Assembly (NCBI GenBank): GCA_030526515.1
Contig: JAUNCQ010000027.1
Span: forward strand, 1-33,255
DNA: 33,255 bases
Origin: Coriobacteriia bacterium
GTDB lineage: Bacteria > Actinomycetota > Coriobacteriia > Coriobacteriales > Eggerthellaceae
Reading direction: 5' to 3'
Position 1 is the first letter of the stretch, and each line of letters starts with the position of its first letter. Shown here piece after piece: positions 22,245 through 29,406 of this stretch. A program made the translations under genes and the position numbers. A model generated the notes under the pieces. It did no database searches. It was not told the origin of the DNA and was given only the letters and a program-made list of their open reading frames with translations.

Positions 22245-23714
22245 ATGAATACGCTTGCAATCATAGGTGGCGGCGCGGCGGGTCTTGCCGCGGCCGTGGA
22301 ATCCGCGCGATGCGCCCGGCAGCGCGGCGCTGACCTGCGCGTGGTGGTCTACGAGGCCGACCAGAAGGTGGGCCGCTCGATCCTGCGCAGCGGCAACGGC
22401 CGATGCAACTTCAGCAACGCCGGCATCTCGGCCTGGGACGAAGGGGCGCTGGCGGAGCTGTACTGCAACGGCGGCTTTGTGGCCCAGGTGCTGCAGGAGC
22501 TGGAGCGTTCGGGCAAAATTGCCGATCCCGCTGACGACGTTCCGCTGGATGCGGCGTGCAACCAGGTGCTGGCCTTCTTCCGATCGCTGGGCCTGGCCTG
22601 GCGCGTGGAGGGCGAAGGCCGTATGTATCCGTACGCCAACAAGGCCCAGTCGCTGCTGGATGCGCTGCGTGCTGCCATGGCTGATCTTGGGGTCGAGGTG
22701 CGCCTTGAGGCGCTGGTGTCTTCCGTGGAACCGCCCCGGAGCGCGGGCGGTCCGGTGACCCTGCGCATGGCAGACGGATCGTTCGAGCGCGCCGGCCAGG
22801 TGATCGTTGCCGTGGGCGGTACGCTGGGGTCTGAGCTGCTGGGGGATGCGGCGGAGTTCCTGCCCACCCGTCCCGTGCTGGGCCCGCTGGCGGCTCTGCC
22901 GTTGTTCGAGGGCGCAGCGGCCGGCGCCGGCCAGGCCTGCGGCGTTGATGGCCGCGGGGCGTCCGCGTCTGGGAGCGGGGATTTCGCCCCGTCATCCCGC
23001 AAGGCCCGGGCCAAGGGCAAGGGCCGCAAGAAGGGCGCGGCGGCGGAGCCGGGCGCGTCCGCGGTGCTGAACGGGCTGGACAATATTCGCGTGCGCTGCA
23101 CGGTGGCGCTGGCCCGTCCCGGCCGGGACGGCGGGCTGCAGCCGGTTGCCCAGGAGTCGGGCGAGGTGCTGTTCCGCAAGTACGGCCTGTCGGGCATTGC
23201 GGTGTTCAACCTGTCCAGGTTCGCCCAGCCGGGAGACGTGCTGCAGGTGGACCTGCTGCCGGAGCTTTCCCTGGAGCAGGCGACGGCGTGGCTGCTGCGC
23301 CGATGTGCCGATGCGGGGACTGGCGGGCTTGCGGGCGCTGCGGCGACCGCAACGACCACGGCCGACATGCTGCAGGGCTTCCTGCTTCCCAACGTGGCGC
23401 GGGCGGTGTGCCTGGCGGCGGGGGAGCGCGCCGATGCGCCGGCCCGCAGCGCCGACGCGGCTGCGCTGGCCGCGGCCTGCAAGGGGCTCGCGTTCCAGGT
23501 CCAGGGCGTGGGCGATGTCAAGCAATGCCAGGTCCATGCCGGAGGCGTGGACGTTTCCCAGGTGAGCCCGCGGACGCTGCAGCTGGCAAGCTGCTCGCAG
23601 ATCCGCGTCGTGGGCGAGGCCCTGGACATCGACGCGCCCTGCGGCGGATACAACCTGCACTGGGCCTGGGCCAGCGGCCTGCTGGCGGCTCGCTCCGCAG
23701 CGGCCGACCTGTAG
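22245..23714 (+). CDS. HI0933-like/BaiN family NAD(P)/FAD-dependent oxidoreductase
   Basis: 489-residue flavoprotein of the HI0933 family, which includes the clostridial BaiN-type enzymes; substrates are mostly unknown. FAD-binding motifs: AIIGGGAAGLAAAVE at residues 5-19, the family signature QKVGRSILRSGNGRCNFSN, and a second nucleotide segment VIVAVGG. The C-terminal block GGVDVSQVSPRTLQL and GGYNLHWAWASGLLA is typical. The protein is longer than most members because of a Gly/Ser/Lys-rich insert (residues ~222-280, with KARAKGKGRKKG) that reads as low complexity. The ATG at 22245 fits the conserved start; there is no standard Shine-Dalgarno spacing and a leaderless start is likely. The 254-bp gap to recN holds the SOS box and no gene I can support. 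Confidence 0.88.
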   Translation: MNTLAIIGGGAAGLAAAVESARCARQRGADLRVVVYEADQKVGRSILRSGNGRCNFSNAGISAWDEGALAELYCNGGFVAQVLQELERSGKIADPADDVPLDAACNQVLAFFRSLGLAWRVEGEGRMYPYANKAQSLLDALRAAMADLGVEVRLEALVSSVEPPRSAGGPVTLRMADGSFERAGQVIVAVGGTLGSELLGDAAEFLPTRPVLGPLAALPLFEGAAAGAGQACGVDGRGASASGSGDFAPSSRKARAKGKGRKKGAAAEPGASAVLNGLDNIRVRCTVALARPGRDGGLQPVAQESGEVLFRKYGLSGIAVFNLSRFAQPGDVLQVDLLPELSLEQATAWLLRRCADAGTGGLAGAAATATTTADMLQGFLLPNVARAVCLAAGERADAPARSADAAALAAACKGLAFQVQGVGDVKQCQVHAGGVDVSQVSPRTLQLASCSQIRVVGEALDIDAPCGGYNLHWAWASGLLAARSAAADL

Positions 23715-23889
23715 CGGGTGGCGGCTGCGCGCTCGCGCATTTGCGGGAGACTGCGTCTGCGTCCCTCTGGCAGCTGGCAGCAATGGCAAAACGGGAAGAA
23801 AAGGCGGATGGGCGCGGTCTTTTCGTGGAGATGCCGCTGGTCGCGGGCGGGTCTGATGGAAATCATGGGAGTCTGTGAAAAACGACGGT

Positions 23890-23907
23890 CGAACAAACAA
23901 ATGTTCG
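23890..23907 (+). promoter_or_regulatory. LexA/DinR-type SOS box upstream of recN
   Basis: CAAACAAATGTTCG (23894-23907) matches the Gram-positive SOS consensus CGAAC-RNRY-GTTCG at 13 of 14 positions. A wider dyad CGAACA-N6-TGTTCG spans 23890-23907. It covers the -35 region and ends 2 bases before the -10 box. Confidence 0.75.
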
Positions 23908-23909
23908 TA

Positions 23910-23915
23910 TATAAT
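23910..23915 (+). promoter_or_regulatory. -10 box TATAAT of recN
   Basis: Perfect TATAAT followed by GGGG, 53 bases before the recN start and next to the SOS box. Confidence 0.7.
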
Positions 23916-23968
23916 GGGGCGAAAACATCGCGACCAACCGTCGCTTCGCAGGACGAAGGGGGACCCTC

Positions 23969-25621
23969 ATGATCGATCAGATTCGCGTGCGCAACCTGGC
24001 GCTCATCGAAGAAGCGCTGCTCACCTTGGGATCGGGCATGACCGTGGTCACGGGCGAAACCGGCGCTGGCAAGACGGCGCTGCTGTCCGCCATCCGCCTG
24101 CTGCTGGGTCAGCGCGCCAATGCTGACTTCGTGCGCGAGGGCACCGACGGCCTGGTGGTGGAGGGCCGCTTCCTGGGCCTGCCGAGCCAGGACGGTGACG
24201 CCGATCCGGATGAGGAAAGCGTGGTGCGCCGAACCGTCACGGCGGAGGGCCGCTCCCGCGCCACCGTCAACGGGGACATGGTCAGCTTGAAGCAGCTGGT
24301 GTCCACCATGGAGCGCTCGGCCGACCTATGCGGCCAGCACGACCAGCAGAAGCTGCTGAAGCCCGCGGAGCATGCCCAGCTGCTGGACGACTGGGCCGTG
24401 GATTCCCTGGTCGCGCCGCTGAAGGCGTACAAGAAGGCCTTCAAGGCCGCAAAGGCCGCGGCTGACGAGCTGGAGCGGGTGCAGCAGATGAAGGATGCTT
24501 CCACCGCCCAGCTGGACGAGGCCCGCTTCATCCTGAAGCGCATCGACGAGGTGGACCCGCGTCCCGGTGAGTACGAGGAACTGCTGGCGGACCTGGACCG
24601 CGCGGAGCATGCGGAAACCCTGGCCCGTGCCGGCATGGAGGCCTGCGAGTCCCTTTCGGGCGAAGGCGGTGCCCTGGACGGCCTGAACGCGGCCGCGGCT
24701 GCGCTGGAGAACGCCGCGCGCTTCGACGCCGACCTGCTGCCCTACGCTCAGTCGCTGCGAGAGGTCACCTACGTGGTGGAGGACGTGGCCCGGGATGCCC
24801 GCAGCTATGCAGACGGCATCGACTTCGACCCTCAGGTCCTCCTTGACCAGCAGGAACGTGCTGCGGCGCTGCAGGGCTTGATCCGCGCCTATGGCCCCCG
24901 CATGGAGGACGTGCTGGCAGCCCGTGCGGAGGCGGCGGACCTGGTTTCGCTGGTGGACGACTCCGCCCAGCGTGAGGCGGCGGCCCGCAAGGCCGTGGAT
25001 GCCGCGGAGGCCGACCTGGCCGCAGTGGCCCAGGAGCTGCATGAGGTCCGGGTCCAGGCGGCGGGGGAGTTCGCCCAGGCGGTGAGCGCCCAGATGCAGC
25101 GGCTGGAGATGGGCTCCGCCAGCCTGGAGTGCCAGGTGGAGCTGCTGGACCGCGCCCGCTGGACGAGCTCCGGTCCCTCTGGCGTGGAGTTCCTGTTCCG
25201 TCCCGGTGCGGAGATGCAGCCCCGCCCCCTGGCGCGCATTGCCTCCGGCGGCGAGATCAGCCGCGTCATGCTGGCGGTCCACGTGGTCATGGGCGAACGC
25301 GACCGCATGGATACCCTGGTCTTCGACGAGGTCGACGCCGGCGTGGGCGGTGCCACGGCCCTGGCCCTGGCTGACGTGCTGGCTGACCTGTCCCGCACCC
25401 ATCAGGTGCTGGTGGTCACCCATCTGCCTCAGGTGGCGGTCCGCGCCGACCAGCATTACGTGGTGCAGAAGGACGAAAACAACGGCCTGCCCCGCACCCA
25501 GCTGGCCACCGTGGAGGGGGATGAGCGCGTTGCGGAGATCGCCCGCATGCTGGCCGGCTCCGCCACGGATGCGTCTCTGGCCCACGCCCGCCAGCTGCTG
25601 GAGGAATTTTCCGCTGAGTAG
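23969..25621 (+). CDS. recN: DNA repair protein RecN
   Basis: 550-residue SMC-like ATPase for double-strand break repair, of normal family length. Walker A is GETGAGKTALL at residues ~29-39, preceded by the conserved start IDQIRVRNLALIEE. DLCGQHDQQKLL is the RecN-specific block, followed by long coiled coils (residues ~155-340). The C-terminal head has ARIASGGEISRVMLA (signature) and Walker B TLVFDEVDAGVGGATA, then VTHLPQVA. The ATG follows GAAGGGGG. The upstream SOS box suggests induction by DNA damage. It is monocistronic here; argR and other usual neighbours are absent. Confidence 0.95.
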   Translation: MIDQIRVRNLALIEEALLTLGSGMTVVTGETGAGKTALLSAIRLLLGQRANADFVREGTDGLVVEGRFLGLPSQDGDADPDEESVVRRTVTAEGRSRATVNGDMVSLKQLVSTMERSADLCGQHDQQKLLKPAEHAQLLDDWAVDSLVAPLKAYKKAFKAAKAAADELERVQQMKDASTAQLDEARFILKRIDEVDPRPGEYEELLADLDRAEHAETLARAGMEACESLSGEGGALDGLNAAAAALENAARFDADLLPYAQSLREVTYVVEDVARDARSYADGIDFDPQVLLDQQERAAALQGLIRAYGPRMEDVLAARAEAADLVSLVDDSAQREAAARKAVDAAEADLAAVAQELHEVRVQAAGEFAQAVSAQMQRLEMGSASLECQVELLDRARWTSSGPSGVEFLFRPGAEMQPRPLARIASGGEISRVMLAVHVVMGERDRMDTLVFDEVDAGVGGATALALADVLADLSRTHQVLVVTHLPQVAVRADQHYVVQKDENNGLPRTQLATVEGDERVAEIARMLAGSATDASLAHARQLLEEFSAE

Positions 25622-25746
25622 CCGTGAGGGCGCGCTTGGCTACGTCGGGATCGTTTGGCCAGCTCAACCTGGAAAATTGCCGCTAGCGGGGCTTTCGTCC
25701 CATGTTACGGGTTTGTTAATCAGGGTGGAAAAGTCGGAATTGACGC

Positions 25747-25774
25747 TTGCTTTAGCGTGCTCGAGTGCTACTAT
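25747..25774 (+). promoter_or_regulatory. Candidate promoter of the T-box leader
   Basis: TTGCTT (25747-25752), a 16-bp spacer and TACTAT (25769-25774). A TTGACG also lies at 25740 but is 23 bp away. Confidence 0.5.
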
Positions 25775-25784
25775 GCAGTCATCA

Positions 25785-26030
25785 ACTGAATATCCTGAAA
25801 ACCGTTGAGGCGAAGGTAAAGCTTTCAGAGCACTCACAGAGAGCGGGCGTAGCTGGGATTCCCGTAGGAAGCTAGGAAGCAGAATGGGTCGCCGAGGGAA
25901 AGGGGAAAGCGTCAGGATGGAACCTGCCGCGAGTATCCGGACCGTGAGCCCGCGTTAGAGGCAAGCGTGTGATCGCACGTAGTGAGGTGGTTCCCGCAAG
26001 GGAGCAAAAAAGGTGGCACCGCAGGTTTTT
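25785..26030 (+). promoter_or_regulatory. T-box riboswitch, tryptophan specifier
   Basis: Stem I is closed by GGCGA (25809-25813) with TCGCC (25889-25893). Above it GCTT (25821-25824) pairs with AAGC (25877-25880), leaving a specifier loop that reads AGAA-TGG-GT; the codon TGG at 25885-25887 selects tRNA-Trp. The T-box AGGTGGCACCGC (26011-26022) with its tRNA-end-binding TGGC lies in an antiterminator flanked by AAAAA and TTTTT. Uncharged tRNA-Trp should permit read-through into trpP. Confidence 0.9.
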
Positions 26031-26082
26031 AAGGCCTGTCCTTTTTTCACTGGCAACAGTGGCAAAAGGACAGGCCTTTTTT
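26031..26082 (+). terminator. T-box terminator
   Basis: AAGGCCTGTCCTTTT (26031-26045) pairs perfectly with AAAAGGACAGGCCTT (26064-26078), with an inner CACTG/CAGTG stem, and runs into six Ts. The stem does not share bases with the antiterminator as I draw it, so how the two exclude each other is unclear. Confidence 0.9.
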
Positions 26083-26138
26083 GTTACCCAGGATGATCAG
26101 TTGACGCAAGGAAAGCTGCCGAACGAAAGGAAAGAACC

Positions 26139-26714
26139 ATGGCAGAGAAGCGCGTCGTATCCACTAGCACCGAAAACCAGAGCGGCTTCGCCGTTCGCGA
26201 CCTGATCCTGATCGCCGTCCTGCTTGCCGCAGGCGCGGTCCTGAAGCTGACCGTTTCCAGCTTCCTGAGCTTTGCGGGCATGAAGCCCAACTTCATGATC
26301 GCCATGTACTGCCTGGCCATCATCCTGACCAGGCCGAAGGTCTACCAGGCAGGCATCATCGGCCTGATCACCGGCCTGATCAGCCAGATTCCGCTGCTGA
26401 ACGCCACGCCGCTGGTGAACATTGGCTCCGAGCTGGTCGGCGCTGTGGTCTGCGGCATCCTGGTGGCAGCCCTGACCAAGGTGGCCACGGAAAACAAGGG
26501 CCTGCAGAATGTGGTCTTCCCGCTGATCATCACCTTCGTGTCCACCGTGTTCTCCGGCTACACCTTCGCCACCATCGTGGGCGTGGGCCTGAGCGGCCTG
26601 GGCCTGGCCGAGGTCCTGGTCATGTACGCCGTCATGGTCCTGGGCACCGCATCCATGAACGCGGTGGTCGCCGCCATCCTGACCCCGATCCTGCGCTCCG
26701 TGCTGAAGCGCTAA
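26139..26714 (+). CDS. trpP: ECF transporter S component, tryptophan (TrpP-like)
   Basis: 191-residue membrane protein of the TrpP family (Bacillus YhaG), with about five or six hydrophobic helices. The diagnostic segment GMKPNFMIAMYCLAIILTRPKVYQAGIIGLITGLISQ parallels the Bacillus TrpP block GMKPDxLLxMMF...PRVxNxxxIGIxTGIIS; the late SMNAVVAAILTPILRSVLKR also fits. The tryptophan T-box upstream gives independent support for the substrate. The ATG follows GAAAGGAAAG. A GC-rich hairpin (GCCCCGCCGC 26732-26741 with GCGGCGGGGC 26754-26763, no T-run) separates it from the ATPases; it may set a lower level of the downstream genes. Confidence 0.9.
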   Translation: MAEKRVVSTSTENQSGFAVRDLILIAVLLAAGAVLKLTVSSFLSFAGMKPNFMIAMYCLAIILTRPKVYQAGIIGLITGLISQIPLLNATPLVNIGSELVGAVVCGILVAALTKVATENKGLQNVVFPLIITFVSTVFSGYTFATIVGVGLSGLGLAEVLVMYAVMVLGTASMNAVVAAILTPILRSVLKR

Positions 26715-26785
26715 CCGCCCTCCCGTCAATTGCCCCGCCGCCGGCACCCGCCCGCGGCGGGGCAGCTTTGCTGAAAGGAACCACC

Positions 26786-27625
26786 ATGATCCAGGTAAGC
26801 GACCTGACCTTCCGCTACCGGGAAGGCGCCGAGCCGGTGATCCGCAACATCAGCTTGCAGATCCCCGATGGCCAGTTCGTGGGCATCACCGGCGCCGCGG
26901 GCTGCGGCAAGTCCACCCTGACCTACGCGTTCAACGGGATCATCCCTCATTGCTATCCCGGTGACTTCTACGGCTCGGTCCTCATCGACGGCCTGGATAC
27001 CGTGGACACCAGCCTGACCGACCTGTCCCGTCTGGTGGGCAGCGTGTGCCAGGACATCGACTCCCAGATGGTCTCCTCCGTGGTGGAGGATGAGATCCTG
27101 TACGGCCTGGAAAACTTCGGCGTGCCCCGAGACCAGGTGGAGCAGCGCATCCAATCCGCCCTGGACGCCATGGGCATTGCGGACCTGCGGGACCGCGCCA
27201 TTGCCAGCCTGTCCGGCGGCCAGAAGCAGAAGGTGGCCGTGGCCTCGGTCATAGCCCTGGAGCCCAAGGTCCTGGTGCTGGATGAGCCCACCGCCGAGCT
27301 GGATCCCGCCAGCTCCCGCGCGGTGTTCGAGCTGCTGGCCCGCTATTCCCGGGAGCGGGGCGTGACGGTCATAGTGGTCGAGCAGAAGATTGCCCTGCTT
27401 AGCGAATTTGCCGATCGCCTGCTGATCGTGGACCAGGGCCAAATAAAGTTTGACGCTCCGCCCGCCCAGGTGCTGGAGCACTCCCAGGAGCTGCTGGAGA
27501 TCGGCGTGAACTGCCCCCGCAGCACCAGCTTGTCCGTGCTGCTGCGCCAGCGCGGTCTGTACGACGGCCCGGTCTGCCGCACCGTGGACCAGGCCGTGGC
27601 CCGTTGCCTGGAGGTGATCGCATGA
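26786..27625 (+). CDS. ECF ATPase subunit 1 of the tryptophan cassette, switch His replaced by Gln
   Basis: 279-residue ABC ATPase of the EcfA/CbiO family. Walker A (GAAGCGKST), Q-loop (VCQDIDSQM), a canonical signature (LSGGQKQK) and Walker B with the catalytic Glu (VLVLDEPTAELDP) are present. The switch region reads VIVVEQKIALLSEFAD where relatives have VEHR or VTHD, so the histidine that senses the gamma phosphate is Gln200. The partner encoded next has the opposite defect. The ATG at 26786 follows GAAAGGAA; an in-frame ATG at 26768 has no site. The stop overlaps the next start (ATGA). Confidence 0.92.
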   Translation: MIQVSDLTFRYREGAEPVIRNISLQIPDGQFVGITGAAGCGKSTLTYAFNGIIPHCYPGDFYGSVLIDGLDTVDTSLTDLSRLVGSVCQDIDSQMVSSVVEDEILYGLENFGVPRDQVEQRIQSALDAMGIADLRDRAIASLSGGQKQKVAVASVIALEPKVLVLDEPTAELDPASSRAVFELLARYSRERGVTVIVVEQKIALLSEFADRLLIVDQGQIKFDAPPAQVLEHSQELLEIGVNCPRSTSLSVLLRQRGLYDGPVCRTVDQAVARCLEVIA

Positions 27626-28464
27626 TCGAGTTCAAGAACGTCTTCGCCCACTACGAAGCAGAGACCCCGATCCTTCAGGACGTGAGCTTCACCATCGACG
27701 ACGGCGAGTTCGTGGCCTTCGTGGGCACCAACGGCGCCGGCAAGTCCACCACCATGCGCCTGTGCAACGGCCTGCTGAAGCCCGTCAGCGGCCAGGTGCT
27801 CATTGACGGCGTGCCCACCACCGAGCTGCGCACCAGCGAGCTGGCCCGCCGAGTGGGCTTCCTGTTCCAGAATCCCGACCGGCAGATCTGCTGCTCCACC
27901 GTCCGCGAGGAGCTGGAGTTCGGCTTCAAGGCCCAGGATCGCCTGGACCAAGACGCCCGCCAGCGCGTGGACCAGGTCATTGCCGAGTTCGGATTCGACC
28001 CCGACGCGGAGCCCTTCCTGCTGAACCGCGGCACCCGCCAGCTTCTGGCCCTGGCCTCCATCATGGTCATGGCGCCGCCGGTCATCATCTTGGACGAGCC
28101 CACCACCGGCCTGGACTACCGCGAGTGCATGAAGGTCATGGAGGTCATCCGCCGCCTGCACCAGTCCGGCTCCACCGTGATCATGGTCTGCCACGACATG
28201 GAGGTGGTGGCGGACTTCGCCCAGCGCGTCATAGTCATGACCCGCGGCGGCGTGGTCGACCAGGGTCCCACCTTCGAGGTCCTGCGCAAGCCCGACGTGC
28301 TGCAGGCCGCGGACCTGATCCCGCCCCAGATCGTCGACCTGAGCATGCGTCTGGTCCAGGCCCGTCCCGAGCTTGCCCATACGCCCGTGGCCCAGGCCAA
28401 TACCCTGGACGAAATGGCCGACGCCCTTGCCGCGCTGGCCCAGAAGGGAGGTGAGCCCGCATGA
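27622..28464 (+). CDS. ECF ATPase subunit 2 of the tryptophan cassette, degenerate ABC signature
   Basis: 280-residue ABC ATPase, paralogue of the preceding subunit. Walker A (GTNGAGKSTTM), Q-loop (FLFQNPDRQ), Walker B (VIILDEPTTGLD) and the switch histidine His191 (VMVCHDMEV) are all present. The ABC signature, normally LSGGQ, reads LNRGT at residues 134-138 (followed by RQLLALAS). In a heterodimer this signature would face the Walker motifs of subunit 1. A C-terminal extension of ~40 residues (PPQIVDLSMRLVQARPEL) is typical of EcfA proteins. It overlaps both neighbours by 4 bases. Confidence 0.92.
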   Translation: MIEFKNVFAHYEAETPILQDVSFTIDDGEFVAFVGTNGAGKSTTMRLCNGLLKPVSGQVLIDGVPTTELRTSELARRVGFLFQNPDRQICCSTVREELEFGFKAQDRLDQDARQRVDQVIAEFGFDPDAEPFLLNRGTRQLLALASIMVMAPPVIILDEPTTGLDYRECMKVMEVIRRLHQSGSTVIMVCHDMEVVADFAQRVIVMTRGGVVDQGPTFEVLRKPDVLQAADLIPPQIVDLSMRLVQARPELAHTPVAQANTLDEMADALAALAQKGGEPA

Positions 28465-29234
28465 AGGGCTTCCTGGAGTACGTACCCGGCAACAGCTTCC
28501 TGCACCGCATGAACCCGGTGGCCAAGCTGGCCGCGGCCCTGCTGATCGTGATCACCTGCTTCGTGACCAGCAGCTTTGCCCTGCTCATTGGCATCTTGGT
28601 GCTGGACCTGGTGCTGGCTGCCCGCTGCGGCATGCTCAAGCAGACCCTGGGCCTGGCCAAGGCCGTCACGGCGTTTTCCGCGCTGCTGGGAGTGATCGCC
28701 CTGTTCACCACCCCCGAGGGAACCCAGCTGGTGGCCTTGCCCTTCGGCGGCTACCTGGGCACCGGCAGCATCCTGGCGGCGGTCCGCATCGTGCTGCGCC
28801 TGGTGGCCTGCGCCGTGCCCCTGTTCCTGGTGTTCTACGTGACCCGTCTGAACGACATCGCAAACTCCCTGGTGAAGATCCTGCACGTGCCGTACAAGTA
28901 CGCGTTCACCTTCATGTCCACCGTGCGGTTCATCCCCCTGTTCATGAACGACATGGCCGGCATCATGGAGGCCCAGACCGCCCGCGGCGTGGAGTTCGAC
29001 GGCAGCCTGGTCAAGCGCCTGCGCCTGATGGTGCCCCTGTGCGTGCCGCTGCTGGTGTCCAGCGTGCGCAAGACCAACAGCGCCGCCATTGCCGCCGAGG
29101 TCCGCGGCTTCAACCTGCGCACCAGCGCCAGCGGCTTCAAGGAGTACCCCTTCGCCAGCCGGGACTTCGCCGCCATGGGCGCCTGCCTGGTCCTGCTGGT
29201 CGGTGCCGTTGCCCTGGCCCTGCTGGGGATCTAG
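28461..29234 (+). CDS. ecfT: ECF transporter transmembrane subunit EcfT (tryptophan cassette)
   Basis: 257-residue EcfT with about five hydrophobic helices (KLAAALLIVITCFVTS, LLIGILVLDLVLAA, CAVPLFLVFYVTRL and a C-terminal CLVLLVGAVALALLG). Both coupling-helix motifs are canonical: AQTARGVE and AAEVRGFN. It shares little detail with the EcfT at 17620, so the two cassettes are not a recent duplication. The start overlaps the ATPase stop by 4 bases and has GGGAGGTGAG upstream. The 172 bases after it hold a direct repeat, GCGTCCGCGCCG at 29234 and 29282, and the promoter of the next gene. Confidence 0.92.
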   Translation: MKGFLEYVPGNSFLHRMNPVAKLAAALLIVITCFVTSSFALLIGILVLDLVLAARCGMLKQTLGLAKAVTAFSALLGVIALFTTPEGTQLVALPFGGYLGTGSILAAVRIVLRLVACAVPLFLVFYVTRLNDIANSLVKILHVPYKYAFTFMSTVRFIPLFMNDMAGIMEAQTARGVEFDGSLVKRLRLMVPLCVPLLVSSVRKTNSAAIAAEVRGFNLRTSASGFKEYPFASRDFAAMGACLVLLVGAVALALLGI

Positions 29235-29363
29235 CGTCCGCGCCGTCCGGCCCTGGTTGCTGCCGCGGATGTGGACGCCCTGCGTCCGCGCCGCCTGCCC
29301 CTGCCCTTGGTAACGATTGGCTTTCGTCCCGCGCCATGCTCCTGCCCGCAGGCCACGCTCGCG

Positions 29364-29369
29364 TAGAAT
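29364..29369 (+). promoter_or_regulatory. Candidate -10 box TAGAAT of the sensor kinase gene
   Basis: TAGAAT followed by GG lies 37 bases before the chosen start at 29407. No -35 box is evident. Confidence 0.4.
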
Positions 29370-29406
29370 GGAAGAAACCCCACGGACCCGATGGGCGGTG
29401 CAAACC

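Noticed and set aside
23715-23968. Small peptide frame (starting MAKREEKADG) between the flavoprotein and recN
   Set aside because: No ribosome binding site and no conservation signal visible; the region contains the recN operator and promoter.
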